From: Syngnathus acus
Lineage: Eukaryota; Chordata; Actinopteri; Syngnathiformes; Syngnathidae
Direction: 5' to 3'
NCBI RefSeq assembly: GCF_901709675.1
Contig: NC_051098.1
Span: forward strand, 11,252,918 to 11,316,917
DNA length: 64,000 bases
This document shows positions 1-17,167 of the stretch, one piece after another. The notes under the pieces are model-generated. The model was not told the DNA's origin. It was given only the letters and a program-made list of their open reading frames with translations, and ran no database searches. How positions within the stretch are numbered: the first letter of the stretch is position 1; every line of letters begins with the position of its first letter. A program made the position numbers and the translations under genes.

Positions 1-257
1 AGTCTACATCCATCCACACAAAGTAACTATAAGTTGAAAGTTAATAATGTGTTACAAGCCAGCTTTGGGCTAAATCAAATAGGCGTTAACGTAAGCACGG
101 CTTGGTTGTGTGATTTGTTGCCAAAATGTGTGTTTAATTGTGACAGCTCTCGGGGCCACATAGACATGTGCAGCTGTGACTAGTACATGTCAGTGGCATT
201 ATGTGTACTATAATGGATGAGGAAGGCATTGTGGTCCCCAGTGAGAGTCAGAAGATG

Positions 258-265
258 TATAAAAG
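258..265 (+). promoter_or_regulatory. tbx10: Candidate TATA box of tbx10
   Basis: The sequence TATAAAAG lies about 170 bp before the proposed tbx10 start codon, which would place transcription start near 288-292. A second TATA-like run (TATAAAAAAG, 369-378) would give a much shorter leader. Both are seen directly; which one is used is inference. Positions 1-257 otherwise show nothing recognisable. Confidence 0.4.
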
Positions 266-431
266 CTACCCGCACTCCCGATGCTCCCACCACTCTCTCA
301 CAAATGTTGCGATGCGCTTTTGGAAGACTTGGAGGGCGATTATCATTTTTCATCTTTTCAACTGTTGATATAAAAAAGGGAACTGCTACAAGAAGAACAC
401 ACTCGCCATACAATCCCTAAACTTTACGAGA

Positions 432-2010
432 ATGTCGAGGAATGGTAAGTGACATCGTATCTTTATGTGATGATGATTATGTATAATGTTCTCTCTTCAG
501 GTTCAACATTGTCTCAAAACTGTACATTATCTTCGATGTGTTGCACAGACAGTCCATCGCTGTTGAGCGTTAAGGTCCCGCCAGTCAATAAGGTCAGAGT
601 TCAGCTGGAGATGCATTCGCTATGGCAGCAGTTTGACGAGCTAGGTACTGAAATGATCGTCACCAAAGCTGGAAGGTAATTGTTAAAATTCTGTTTGCTA
701 CTTCTGCTTGAAATTCCCCCTGTGATTCCATTGCTGTTCAAAAACTGGCAGGAGGATGTTTCCGACGTTCCAGGTGCGAATCTCGGGAATGGATCCTACT
801 GCTGAATATGTTCTGCTCATGGATTTTATTCCTGTAGATGATAAAAGATATAGGTAAATATGATCAATGATGATCTAATCATCTTAAATTCAATTCCATT
901 GTGAGTTAGGTTATAATGTGTGTGTCAGATATGCATTCCACAGCTCATCCTGGTTGGTAGCAGGTCGAGCGGATATTGCGGCCCCGAGCCGGATGCACTT
1001 CCACCCGGACTCACCAGCTCGTGGAGCCCAGTGGATGAAGCAGACTGTGTCCTTTGACACGCTCAAGCTGACCAACAACCTGCTGGATGACAATGGGCAT
1101 GTCAGTTTTTGTCATTTTGTTTAGAAGAATCTTTCATCGAAAAATTTTTTTGTTCAAAATGTTTTTCTCCTTTTCTCCCCGCCAGATGATATTGAATTCA
1201 ATGCATCGCTACCAGCCACGCTTCCACGTGGTATATGTGGATACAACGCCCAACAGCCATTTAAATGCACACAGAAACTTTTGCTCCTTCTCCTTCCCCG
1301 AGACTCGCTTCATGGCAGTCACTGCCTATCAAAACCACAGGGTAGGAAAACCCAGACAGGTTTGGAATGAAATATTTCTCAGATGTGTCCTTACTGATGG
1401 AATTGAATCTATCTTACTTCCAGATCACTCAGCTGAAGATAGCTAGCAATCCATTTGCTAAAGGCTTCAGAACAACAGACACACAGGATTGGTTAGTGTA
1501 CACTGTACAATTAATCCAGAGTAAAGTTTTCCTCAAGAAGGTGTCAGATAAATGCTTTATGTGAACCCAGGGGAAACATTCCCAAGCCTCTCGGAATGTG
1601 GCATCCACCAGAGGACAGGACTGAGCGCAATGTCACAAACACAGGAAGGGAAAGGGGCTTAAAAAGTGAGTGGAGGAATGTTTTTCTGTACATGGATGTC
1701 CTATAATATTCATTGTAATATCTGAAAATACTACACATCTACTGTAACTTTTTGTTTTGGTCTTTTTTACAATTTACAATCATTAATTGTTTTGTAACAA
1801 TTGTAAGTGTAACAACAACACAATCTGTTTGGATTTTCAGCACAGGAGGCAGTCTCGCATCTGATGGAGCAAAGTGGACAGTGTTGCAACTTCGCAGATG
1901 CAGTAGTCGGAAGCAACAATGGAAATTTGGATTTTGGAGCTCCAGCTTCCTTCCGCTTACCGTCTTACTGGGAATGTGCCGGATCTTCTCAAAGCAACAA
2001 TGTGTTGTAG
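432..2010 (+). CDS. tbx10: T-box transcription factor Tbx10 (Tbx1/10 subfamily)
   Basis: DNA-binding T-box regulator acting in the nucleus. Coding exons are 432-444, 501-675, 752-853, 929-1100, 1186-1341, 1424-1491, 1571-1665 and 1841-2010; they keep phase and give 316 aa. The T-box spans about residues 36-220. It shows [77 protein letters not shown] (split by an intron) and a short tail. This signature is that of Tbx1/Tbx10; the brief C-terminus of about 90 aa, and nudt8 in the same window (its neighbour at human 11q13), favour tbx10 over tbx1. The first exon codes only four residues plus one base, so the start is the weakest part of the model; an extra upstream coding exon cannot be excluded. 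The segment [19 protein letters not shown] differs from Tbx1 and suggests faster evolution. Confidence 0.85.
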
Positions 2011-6099
<4,089 letters not shown>

Positions 6100-8040
6100 G
6101 CTGGTGAACCAGAAGACTACGGGAATCATGGAGCCCTCAAATTAGCTGGGTTAACAAGGAGCCTTGTATTCCCATTTCCAATACATCACATGCAAATAGT
6201 TGACCGAAGTCATAATCTAATACACACTTTGATTTGGGACCGAGACCACTCCATTTATTGTTGTACTGTACTGTAAAATGTTATGGCTGGATGTCGTGGC
6301 GATGCTAAGAGAAACTGCTTTGCTATCGCTTATTGACAGGAAGCCGTCTGTGCGGCAAAGCAAAAATAATTGAAGATTTATTTGCGAGGAAACGAAAATA
6401 CTTGAAAGACACCATGTGTGTCCTAGAACTAAGCACAGACAGGCTTGTGATGGTAAAATAAATATTAATCAAATGGTTCCTGTTTCATGCAGGCTACTAT
6501 GCAGACCAGCCTTATATAAACAAAGGCTGAAAAAGGGAAACAAATAGCTTTCAGCATCTATATATGATTTCAATTTATAATAAATACTTGATTAGAAACA
6601 GATATTTATTAGATGGTAACCCAAGAGAAAAATACTACAGAGCTTGATGCAATGAACTGACCTGGATGTTTACAATGTTTAGGGAGCCATAATTGACACC
6701 GTGTGCAATGGCATGATTAACTGTGTGTGGTTTTAATGTGTGTTTTTAGATCTACTCTTTGTTGCTTATGACGAAAAAGGAATGAGATGTCAGCATGTCT
6801 GCGTTTGTTTGCGCGCTCGCGTGTAGCTGTACTCGTGAAAAGTATTCCGACGGATTTAATGAATGAAACTACTGAACATTATATAATGACATCTGTTCAA
6901 ATACACTATTTCGCAAACTCCGCCAAAGAATTCTTAAGGAAAACTATGTAAGCTTAACATGTCTTATATCACCTCGTAATTTGTTTTGCTTGAAGCTGCT
7001 GAACACCTTGTCAGTATTTGATGTCACTTATCGTACTCTAATCTTAAGTGTATCTATTGTACATAACATTAGTTTGACAGATTTTTATTTTGTTCTGAAG
7101 GACAGTACGCCACATTTTGTTATTGTTGCAAAGAAAGTCCGCATTATTGCACATCATCGATATTGTATTTTAAATGTCAATCTAAAACCTTTAAGGCTTT
7201 TAGTCAGTTATTTATTTCAAATGGCGCATTTATAACACCCCAAGAATTCATTTGATATAGTTTTAATTGCAATAACTGATGGAGTGATTTTGTCGTTATG
7301 AAGTTCGGCAGAGTATATAACCCCAGTCTATAAATATTTTTCTTATTTACTGATCAAAAAGAATTTGAAGTTGGTGAGATTTTTATCACTTTAAAACACA
7401 ACAACATGAGCATTTTACACACATTGTTTCAGAAAAATGTTGCATGCATCCCACATGCGATTCATTATTGGATGTTTTTTTTAACTGGATAAACATTTGG
7501 AATTTGCCCACAAAATGTTTGATTAATAATAAAGGAAAAAAGTGTCATTTAAAACACCCTTGCAAGGTTTTTTTTTTTTATAATGGCTCAAATAGATAAT
7601 GAACCATTACCCATTTTCTGCTTAGTTATAAATGATATATATACAACTATTTTTTTTAATGAACCACATCATCCCAGTTGCATTGAATATGTATTGTTTC
7701 ACTTCAGCAACTGTGCATCAGGCATTGCATTTTTTTATTTATTAATTATATGATACTATTGACTCAATAGCATATTCACAGATACGTTAAAGGCTTTAGA
7801 AAAATATGTTGTCTTTTTATTTCCTAAAAACACAGATAGTAAATGACAGGTTTGCAGAATATGTTAAAGAGCAGGAAATAATTATCAATAATAAAAATAA
7901 ATATATGGATTACATGCACGAGTAGATGAAATTCTTACTTGTAGTCTCACAAATTATATGGTCAAAATACATTTAGAAAAAGAAAAAAAACAGGTTTGCA
8001 TATGTCAATGACGAATGAAAGTTGAGTAATTTTGGGATTC
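6100..8040 (+). other. bace1: bace1 3' UTR and flank
   Basis: AT-rich, gene-free sequence after the bace1 stop. Candidate poly(A) signals AATAAA occur at 7528-7533 and 7890-7901 (two in tandem), so the 3' UTR may reach about 1.8 kb; long 3' UTRs are known for mammalian BACE1. No other coding or RNA gene is visible. Confidence 0.45.
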
Positions 8041-8056
8041 TAACGTGAAGCGCAAC

Positions 8057-8125
8057 CCAATGACGTCATACGCACAAGCAGTGACCAATTGACGTATTGC
8101 GGAAGTGACCCAAACAGCACGTCAT
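8057..8125 (+). promoter_or_regulatory. pcsk7: pcsk7 promoter: CCAAT, CRE and ETS motifs
   Basis: A dense motif cluster without a TATA box: CCAAT (8057-8061) joined to a full CRE, TGACGTCA (8061-8068); a second CCAAT (8085-8089) followed by a half CRE, TGACG (8090-8094); an ETS-like GCGGAAGTG (8099-8107); and ACGTCAT (8119-8125). A plausible leader exon ends at the donor after 8193 and could splice to the acceptor before 8931, just ahead of the coding start. The motifs are seen; promoter function and the leader exon are inferred. Confidence 0.55.
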
Positions 8126-8746
8126 CGGAGTGTATACAGTAGTTTTCACAAATTTCACCAGAGGCACATGAGAAGAACGAGTCGTATTTCAAGGTATTTA
8201 ACGACAGACCCTTTTAAATTTTAAAACACAATGTCGAGTAGTCTTTTATTTACTAAAAGACAGGAAATGGACGCACGATCTATTACACCGTATTGCTACA
8301 TTGCTGATAACTTCCGCATTAAGACGAGACAATTATTTGAAAAAGAAAAACGAGTTTGCTTACCGCTGTTAGCTGTCTAACTTGTTATTTTACTTCTTGC
8401 CTTACGTACAATACCGAATTATACAGTCATCGGCTAAAGAAATAAGCTGGATATACAATATCGGTTTGACCTACGTAGCTACAAAGCAATTCAAAACATT
8501 AAAGCCTTACAGCACAGAAAAAACATGTCCTGTTTGTGACTCTAATTGTCTGAGACGGGATATTTTTAACTTGTTATGAAGCCTTTGTTAGATTGATGTA
8601 CCGCGTATACAGTTGAATAACTAGTACAGTCTCGATATAACTCGATGGTCCTAGAATGGTCGTCTTCCTTTATGTTTTAAAAGTTTCCCGACCCAACGCA
8701 CGTTTTAAATGATTATCATCACTATCGGGCTCCTTCGGAACTTGCT

Positions 8747-8810
8747 GATGATCAGATACAACGATAAACACAGGGTAAGATGATCAGATACAACGATAAA
8801 CACAGGATAA
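8747..8810 (+). repeat. 32-bp tandem duplication
   Basis: Two adjacent 32-bp copies (8747-8778 and 8779-8810) differ at one base (GG/GA near the end). Each holds the palindrome TGATCA. They lie in the presumed first intron of pcsk7. Confidence 0.85.
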
Positions 8811-8942
8811 ATCTTACAGGGTTCCATTTGTAAGAGGAAACCTCACAAAAATGCTGTATGCTGACCCAGCACTTATTTTCAAATCGCCACTAATCGAACT
8901 TTGTCTTTGCTGTCTTTTTCTCACGTTCAGATTGATGTTCAG

Positions 8943-8987
8943 ATGAAGGCTCGCCCGGGTGACTTTTGTTGTCATCCTTTGTTGTGA
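8943..8987 (+). other. Upstream ORF overlapping the pcsk7 start (TGATG)
   Basis: A 14-codon upstream reading frame starts at ATG 8943 and ends with TGA at 8985-8987, whose last base is the first base of the pcsk7 start codon (TGATG). A shorter one (ATG 8935, four codons including its stop) lies just before it. If both lie in the transcript, they would be expected to reduce or tune pcsk7 translation by reinitiation. The frames are seen; use is inferred. Confidence 0.45.
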
Positions 8988-11900
8988 TGGCAACTCTCCA
9001 CGTCACCTCATTCATCCTTCTTCTGTTTCTCTCATCGTTTGCTTTTTTACTTCTGACCCATCTGCCTTCTGTCGCTCCGTCGTTTCCTTTTCCCCATTCG
9101 ACTTCGTCGCCATCCTGCGGTCCAGGTCAGTCATGGGCTGTCTGCCTCCATGCTGACCCGTATCTTGCGGAATCTGAGGAACTTGATGTAATTGCCAACC
9201 AGGTACTGTGCTTTATGCACACTTTGAACTTGTCGGGTGTGGGATGAGCTCAACATTGATCTCCTTGTGTACATCATCTCTACTTTCACCATTGCAGGTG
9301 GCAGAACAGGCTGGGCTGCACAACCAAGGTCAGATTGGACAGCTCAAGGGCCACTACATGCTGTGTTCTTCTCAACTTGATGCTAATATTTGGAGGAATA
9401 ACCCCCAAGCTTCGAATGTGCTGGCAAACCACCCTAATGTCCTTTGGTACTCCCAAGAGAGGATACTCAGCCGTTCGAAAAGATCTATGGCTTTTAATGA
9501 CCCTCACTACCCTAAACAGTGGCACCTGGTAAGGCTTAGTTTAACTGTATGATCGATAACCTGTCCTGTATAAACAATGTAACAACTTTAATCTCTGTCC
9601 TCCCCTTTATAATGATATGCCTACATTGAAGCACAATCATGTTAATAAGGACATGGACATCAACGTGACGGGAATTTGGGAGCGCAACATTACCGGCCAA
9701 GGGGTCACCGTGGTGGTGGTAGACGACGGGGTGCAACACACCCATCAAGATATAAGAGCCAATTATGTAAGTCACTCTTCATGCATTCCATTAACAGTCA
9801 TTTCAAGAGAATTGTAAGAATGAATATTCAAAAGATTATATATCTACCCAAATAGAGTCCCGAGGGCAGCTATGATCTGAACTCCAATGACCCAGACCCT
9901 ATGCCCCACTCTGACGTGCACAACGACAACCACCACGGTACTCGATGTGCCGGCGAGATCGCTGCAGTTCCGAACAACAGCTTTTGTGCCGTGGGTGTGG
10001 CGTATGGCAGTAAGGTGGCAGGTACATAGTAAAAATGTAATTTATGGTGAACGCTCCATTGAAATGCGTTGACTGAGCTATCGGCTGTAACATCAATCTC
10101 GTTCATCCCCAGGTATAAGGGTCCTGGACGGCCCCCTGACAGATAGCCTAGAGGCCATAGCCTTCAACAAGCACTATCAAATCAACGACATCTACAGCTG
10201 CAGGTAACGCACAAGTGTTACTTTTGTCAATTTTGTGTCATTTTTAAAACCTGTTAAATCAATCTATCACACATTGTGACAGTAATGTCAATTGTGTTTT
10301 CTCCTAGTTGGGGTCCTGATGATGATGGACACACTGTGGATGGGCCCCACCCCTTGGGCAAAGTGAGAATGTTATTTGAGTGTTCTTTTTGTCCTGCAGG
10401 GGGCAATACACCTCAATATTTTCATTGCAAGCTTTCATGTCGTTTCATTTCTCATAGTTGGTAAGTTTGATATCTTCTTTTCTTCACAGGCTGCACTTCA
10501 GCACGGCGTCATCGCAGGAAGACGTGGCTTTGGAAGCGTCTTTGTGGTAGCCAGTGGCAATGGAGGTCAATACAATGACAACTGCAATTATGATGGTTAT
10601 GCCAACTCCATCTACACGATCACCATTGGTAAAAATAGTGCACATTTTTGCAAGTCGACATTTAGAATGTCCCCAAGGTAGTTGTTGTCTTGTACTGTTT
10701 TGAATGCAGGCGCTGTTGACGAGAATGGCAGGATGCCCTTTTATGCCGAAGAGTGTGCTTCTATGTTGGCTGTCACTTTCAGCAGTGGGGGGGACAAGCT
10801 GAGGAGCATTGTAGGTCTCACAACACTAAATGCATGTGCAAAAAATAGTAGTTCAATTGCTTTGATGGTTTCAGGGTCACTGATTTCATTGCGGTGTAAA
10901 AAGAAAATAAGACAGCTACCAATACAAGCCAAACAAGCTACTCATTTGGTGCTGTTTGTCCCTTGTCGCTATGGAAACATTTTGGGCTAAGAATGCCATT
11001 GCCTGAGGGGAAAAGCAATTTGACAAAATGACCTCTCTCTAGAGGCGAGTGAGCCATGAGCTGACCACAGTGTACTCAACGACCAAGCGTTAACCTCACA
11101 TTGGAATTTTCACATTTAGTTATGTGACCCGTTCGGGATAGAAACACGACACAACAAATGCTTTTGAGAATTGTAGAATTTGAAAACTGGCTACAGCAAA
11201 GTCAAAGGAGAATCTAGGAAATGTGATGACAGTGTCTGTCCATCAGAATTAGCGAAATAAACAGACACCTCCTTTGTTTACATTGAATGCAATGCGAATA
11301 TGGTGAGCTGCTGCATCACAACAGCTGTTTTAGACAACAAGAAACAAAAACAGGAACACACACAACAGTGATCATGAGCCTGAAATCTTTGTCAGCTTGA
11401 ACAGCTGTTAGGGAGAGTGTTTACACTGGGACTGTGGAGAATTCCTCCCTCCATTATGCTTGTCGTTAACTGCACAGCACCATGCCGAAAATGTCCGCAC
11501 TTGTATGTAATGAATGTGCGTGGATTTGATTGTCAGAGTGATATATCAGACATTTATTTAACACATACTGTACAATACTTGCACCCCCCTCAGGAACTGA
11601 CCTATTTGTTGCTTTTGCAGTTTCCTTTTTCATTTTTGACGCCTCTTATGTTCAATGACAGGACCTTGTAGTATCATGAACATGTTTAATGGAGTTCGGG
11701 TGAAAGTTGGCAAATTCGCAATCTAATCCCAAATCCATTAGGAGTTGGCTCTGTTTACTTTAGTGTCTATAGTTAAAGGATTTATTCCTGTTCACGTTTA
11801 GTTTATCTCTTATCCTCTGTTAGAGTAAATATACTTAATGGCTCTTTATTTTTATTTGGACAAATTCCCGTCCTTGGCTTTCTTTAAAGCTAGACCTCCT

Positions 11901-14900
11901 GAATGTTGTTAAATCCACCGTCTACACAAATACAATGGACGCACATTCGAAGTGTTTTATGTTTGTGCTCTCCCAAAGCGATCAGACAGCATAGCATTTT
12001 CTTTCCTGGCTTTTTGTCCACTGAATACTTTAATCCAATCCTGTATTAGATGCACAAATGTGTGACGGGGGCCATTCTTAGCTGTTAAGTCACTGCTGAT
12101 GACTTGGGTGGCCTGTGATGCATATTCCGTCAAGCTCAGGGCTACTCTTGCGAGTTCCTGTTTGTCTGCGAGCAGAGCTATTACCAACGTGTTGCTGTTT
12201 ATACCGTACAAGGTTCTCTATGGTATGTATAGCCTCACTGCCATCCCATCTGTGTAGGTAACATCGGACTGGTTCATGCACCAGGGGACAGGCTGCACTG
12301 AGCGCCACACCGGCACGTCTGCCGCCGCCCCCCTGGCGGCCGGTATGGTGGCCCTCATGCTTCAAGTCCGGCCTTGCCTCACTTGGAGGGACGTCCAGCA
12401 CATCATCGCCTTCACTGCCACCAAGGTAAACCATCTGGTGCCTTGTTGCCACTATACCCGCTCTCAGTGGAAAGCGTTTATAGATTCAGGCACGAGAACA
12501 AAATAGTGACCTTGTTTGTTGGAACGTTCATCCATTAGTGTGACAACAGTTCAGACTGGAGGGAGAACGGAGCAGGCTTCCATCACAGTCATCAACATGG
12601 TTTTGGGCTCCTCAACGCATGGAAACTTGTCAATGCAGCCAAGGTACATCATTCGAAGTTGGGGGCAAAAATAGTTCTCAATGATTACTAAATCAAGGAA
12701 ATGTATATTCTTGTTCTGCTTTTTATAGGTATGGGAGTCAGTGCCATTTCTGGTGTCCTATCAGAGCTCAGTCATAGGGGAGAAAGTGTCCATTCCATCA
12801 TATCCCGAGGAGATGCTCCGCACCTGGACAGGTAGCGTCATGTGTGGCTGCTTTCTTCTTTCTCAACTCTGCATTTAATGGTTAACTACTACACGGCACC
12901 GCATAGCCAGTCGCCTCCCTCCTTCCCCTTCTTTATTCTCCTCAGTCTGACTTGGCCTCCATATTAGGTAATGTTCTGCTCTTTGTGTACTGTGGCGTCC
13001 GCATTTACTTCTTTGTTGTCTCACTTCAGACTTTTGGGCATTTGTAGTTCAGCAACTCGGTCCTCTATTCCTCTATTTATTCTTTTGGATTAATATTGTC
13101 TTATTTTCCACACGTTGAGCTCGTGGTGACATATTTGTTGCAGAAATACTTTCCTGCCTCGCATCTCTTTTCCTCACCCCTCCTTTATCCGAACTGTTCC
13201 ACACTTTTAGTGGTCAGGCCCACTGCCAAAAGGGACTGCCTGTTCAGTAGACATTTACCTCTACCCTTGAACTATTATTCTTATCATTCCTCCTAATCCT
13301 TCTCAAAATAAATCAAAGGGAAATATAACTGTCAACTGTGTTATTTTTCCCCCCTCTTGTCTATGCTACTTTACTTTCCTGAAAGTTTCTACCTATTGGC
13401 TATGCCTCTACATCTCTGTTTATACAACTCACGTCCCTTCCAAGTCCCCTGGGTGTTTGCAACCTTAAATGGTCAAAAAGCATATTGGCTCATTAGTTGT
13501 CATCATTCAGGAAGTACTAAAGGATCATCTTGATGATATTCTTGGGCGAGGGCTGGGTAGGTGAGGTTCCATCCAAATTGTCACAAATATAACATTTAAA
13601 TCCAATCCGAATTCAGAGAGGGTAAAATGTAAATGTGAAAACATGATTTAGATTTTTCTCAGAAGAACAGTTACAAAACCTAATAAATGTAGAATATATT
13701 CAAACCTTGTGTTTTATGCTGTTTATTTTCCTTTCAGTCACTACTGCTGACTTGGCGCTGTCCGGGATGCAGACACTGGAGCATGTAGCCGTTACCGTGA
13801 CAATCACCCACCCGTGTCGTGGCAACCTGGAGATTGTGTTGTTCTGTCCCAGCGGCATTTCATCGGTCATCGCGGCTCGACGGGCTGTTGACAGGTGAGC
13901 CCTCCCTCATAGCATATTCGGAATACATGTGTAGAGCGTCTCAGCCATGTCAAAAATTAATAATGTGCTCTGCCTTTGCTTTTTCCTCCCACACAGAGAC
14001 TCTGCAGGCTACCAGGATTGGACCTTCTCCACTGTGCGTTGCTGGGGGGAGAGGGCTGACGGCCAATACCGCCTCAAGATATCCGACCATAGTAAGCCGC
14101 ATCTGCTCAAGTCATACACGCTTTGATTTGTTTTTGTAGCGCTGACTTCTCACATTTACCCATCTCTGTGCTCACGTAGAGGAACCATTGTCTCAAATAT
14201 GCGCCAATGTGGGGAAGTTAGAGCAGTGGAAGTTGACGCTGTATGGATCGTCCATGACTTTCAAGGAGGTCAAGGACAGACAAATGTAAGACCTTAATGA
14301 CATTTTTGAAACCGATTGAGAGCATTGGCGGCAGATATCAGAATCAGAATGCTCTTCTGTGACTTGCTTGGATCATGTGACTAAGCACTTGTCCAATTAA
14401 TAACAGGCTGGTGGAGGATGCCATGAGTGGCAAATATCTGGACAGCAATTTCTCCCTGCCTTGCTCTCCAGGCCTTGATGTACCATCAGAGGTTATCAGT
14501 CCCTTCACCTCGAGTAGCCTCAGGGTAAGTTGCCTCCAGAGAAATCTCACACATTTTTGTGACGTCCGTTCTCTGTGACCCGCCGACCCAAGCCCCATCA
14601 AAAAGCATCAGGTTTTTATTTTGTCAAGTTCAGTGACTCTTTGGAATTTAAATTCTCCCTGGTTGATGTCCCTCCATGTTGCTGCTCTTTTTGTTGTCCA
14701 GTTCCTCCTCCTGCTTGGCTGCTTTGCGCTCTTCTGGTCTCTTTACTACATAATGGAGGCAGCCATAGCCCACCTGGACATTAGAGGCCTCCAATGTCTG
14801 CCCTGGAGGCAAGCGGGTCACAAAGTCAGGAATGAGCGTGGTGGGAGAGGAGTAGAAGAGGCTTTGGATGAAGAGAACGGTGGCGAAGAGGAGCGAGAAC

Positions 14901-14977
14901 CTGAGGCAGAGCTGCATACGGTGCTGGACTCAGAGGCCAAAATGCCGCTTATCGATCGAGAAATGCTGACCATGTGA
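8987..14977 (+). CDS. pcsk7: Proprotein convertase subtilisin/kexin type 7 (PC7)
   Basis: Calcium-dependent subtilisin-like serine protease of the secretory pathway that cleaves proproteins after paired basic residues. Sixteen coding exons: 8987-9202, 9298-9528, 9632-9766, 9856-10021, 10113-10203, 10308-10362, 10490-10628, 10710-10810, 12258-12425, 12539-12643, 12729-12831, 13738-13894, 13997-14091, 14180-14285, 14407-14524, 14702-14977. They code 753 aa (human 785). Order: signal peptide; prodomain ending in RSKR (131-134); catalytic Asp180 (VVDDGVQHT), His221 ([10 protein letters not shown]), Asn322 (VVASGNGG) and Ser399 ([11 protein letters not shown]); P domain; transmembrane helix about 663-682; acidic cytoplasmic tail. 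The start at 8987 is the first ATG of the frame and opens a hydrophobic leader. Introns 8 (1.4 kb) and 11 (0.9 kb) hold no other gene. tagln lies tail to tail downstream, as in mammals. Confidence 0.97.
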
Positions 14978-15706
14978 CGGAGAGGCTGAAGGTCAGACAA
15001 AAGTGCTCTTTGGGTACCTCAGGTTTCCATTCAAACTTCCTCCAGCCGGTTCACAGAGTTTGTCTTACGGTGTGGTGTCGACTGTTGACTGAACTGTGGA
15101 TGACGTTTGCTGTGGAGCTTCAAATTCGAGGCCTTGTATGAACATCTTTTTGAAATGGGTGTGTCTGTGCAGCCATCCCTTGCAAAACACTTGGGGGAAA
15201 AAAACCAAAAGGTCTCAGTAAAAGAAGAATTAGCTTACCATTGTGAGGAATGTAATGTATGCACTTTATGAAGGTGTGAATCTGCTGTACATTTGAGGTT
15301 GGGTGTGGGTGTGTGTGTGGGTGTGGGGGGGAGACAAGTGTTAGGTCTTCCTCTGAAGTGGCCTGAATTTAAAATTCCACTGTGGTACAGACATATTTTA
15401 TGAGTAATAGATATTTTTGATGCAGGATAAAATTGCATTTGACTTGAAAGCCCCAGGAATATTTTCTGCGGGTTATCAACCAACTACTGAAAAACTTGAC
15501 CTGAATTTTTCCATTGTGGAATATGCATTCTATTTTTTTCTTTTTCTTTTGAGATTTGCATATATTATACGCCTTATACTGTACTGGTATAAAATTTGTT
15601 TTTTATACAAAAGTTCATATATATTTTAGAGTTCTCTTTCTACTGTTGTACAGTTAGAAAGAAGTTGCAAGGTGTGTTTTTTCTGTGCAAGTCACATAAA
15701 TTATGG

Positions 15707-15712
15707 AATAAA
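15707..15712 (+). terminator. pcsk7: pcsk7 poly(A) signal
   Basis: AATAAA about 730 bp after the pcsk7 stop. It faces a tagln signal on the other strand about 140 bp away. The span 14978-16346 otherwise holds only the two 3' UTRs. Confidence 0.6.
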
Positions 15713-15851
15713 GGACATGATGGAATATCATCTCATTTGGAAATATTGTATATGTAAATATTGTGCTTATTTGATACTCCGGCAGTAACCGCTTCATGAT
15801 TACAATTTTTTTTTTAATTTGACAGTGCAATTCTCCACAATTGAAAATAAC

Positions 15852-15857
15852 TTTATT
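15852..15857 (-). terminator. tagln: tagln poly(A) signal
   Basis: AATAAA on the minus strand (TTTATT on plus), about 490 bp past the tagln stop. It is the best-placed signal for this convergent gene. Confidence 0.5.
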
Positions 15858-16346
15858 CCCAGTCCACCTTTCGGGTTGCACAAATCACAGTTTTTGCACA
15901 CACTTACTTCCAAGTCATTGTTTAATATGAAAATGTACAAAACAGTGCTGATACAGCAGGCATTGATAGCGGGAGGTATAGATCCTTTTTAAGTAGCATG
16001 GATATTACCCAGTGTTGTCAAGGATTGGTGATTACATGCTTCTTGTGACCAAATCCAGGATCATATACTGTAGTTTACTGTTTTTGCTTATGACACATAT
16101 TGAGTTTCTAAACTGGGAGTGACGACAGCGCAAGGTGAGGCTCTGCAAAAGTCAACGGTGTGGTGGTATGTGTCAAAAGTTGAGACTTGGGGTTATTAAT
16201 TTGAAAGTAGGTACCCGATAAAGCAGCAAGGGGTCACTGAATTGGAAATTTAGGACCTTTTTACAAATGCGGGTGTTTACAGGCTCTCTGATGGTGTAAA
16301 AGGGCATCAGGGTAATAATACGTATCATTTATGTGGCTCGGGGAGT

Positions 16347-17167
<821 letters not shown>

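Noticed and set aside
8747-8810. Direct repeat considered as a CRISPR-like array
   Set aside because: Only two adjacent copies, no spacers, and a vertebrate genome.
6100-8930. Search for rnf214 between bace1 and pcsk7
   Set aside because: No RING-type coding exon is visible on either strand; the region is AT-rich 3' UTR and promoter.
8966-8986. Extended N-terminus of pcsk7 beginning at a TTG
   Set aside because: No ATG lies in that part; the first ATG of the frame is 8987 and leads directly into a good signal peptide.
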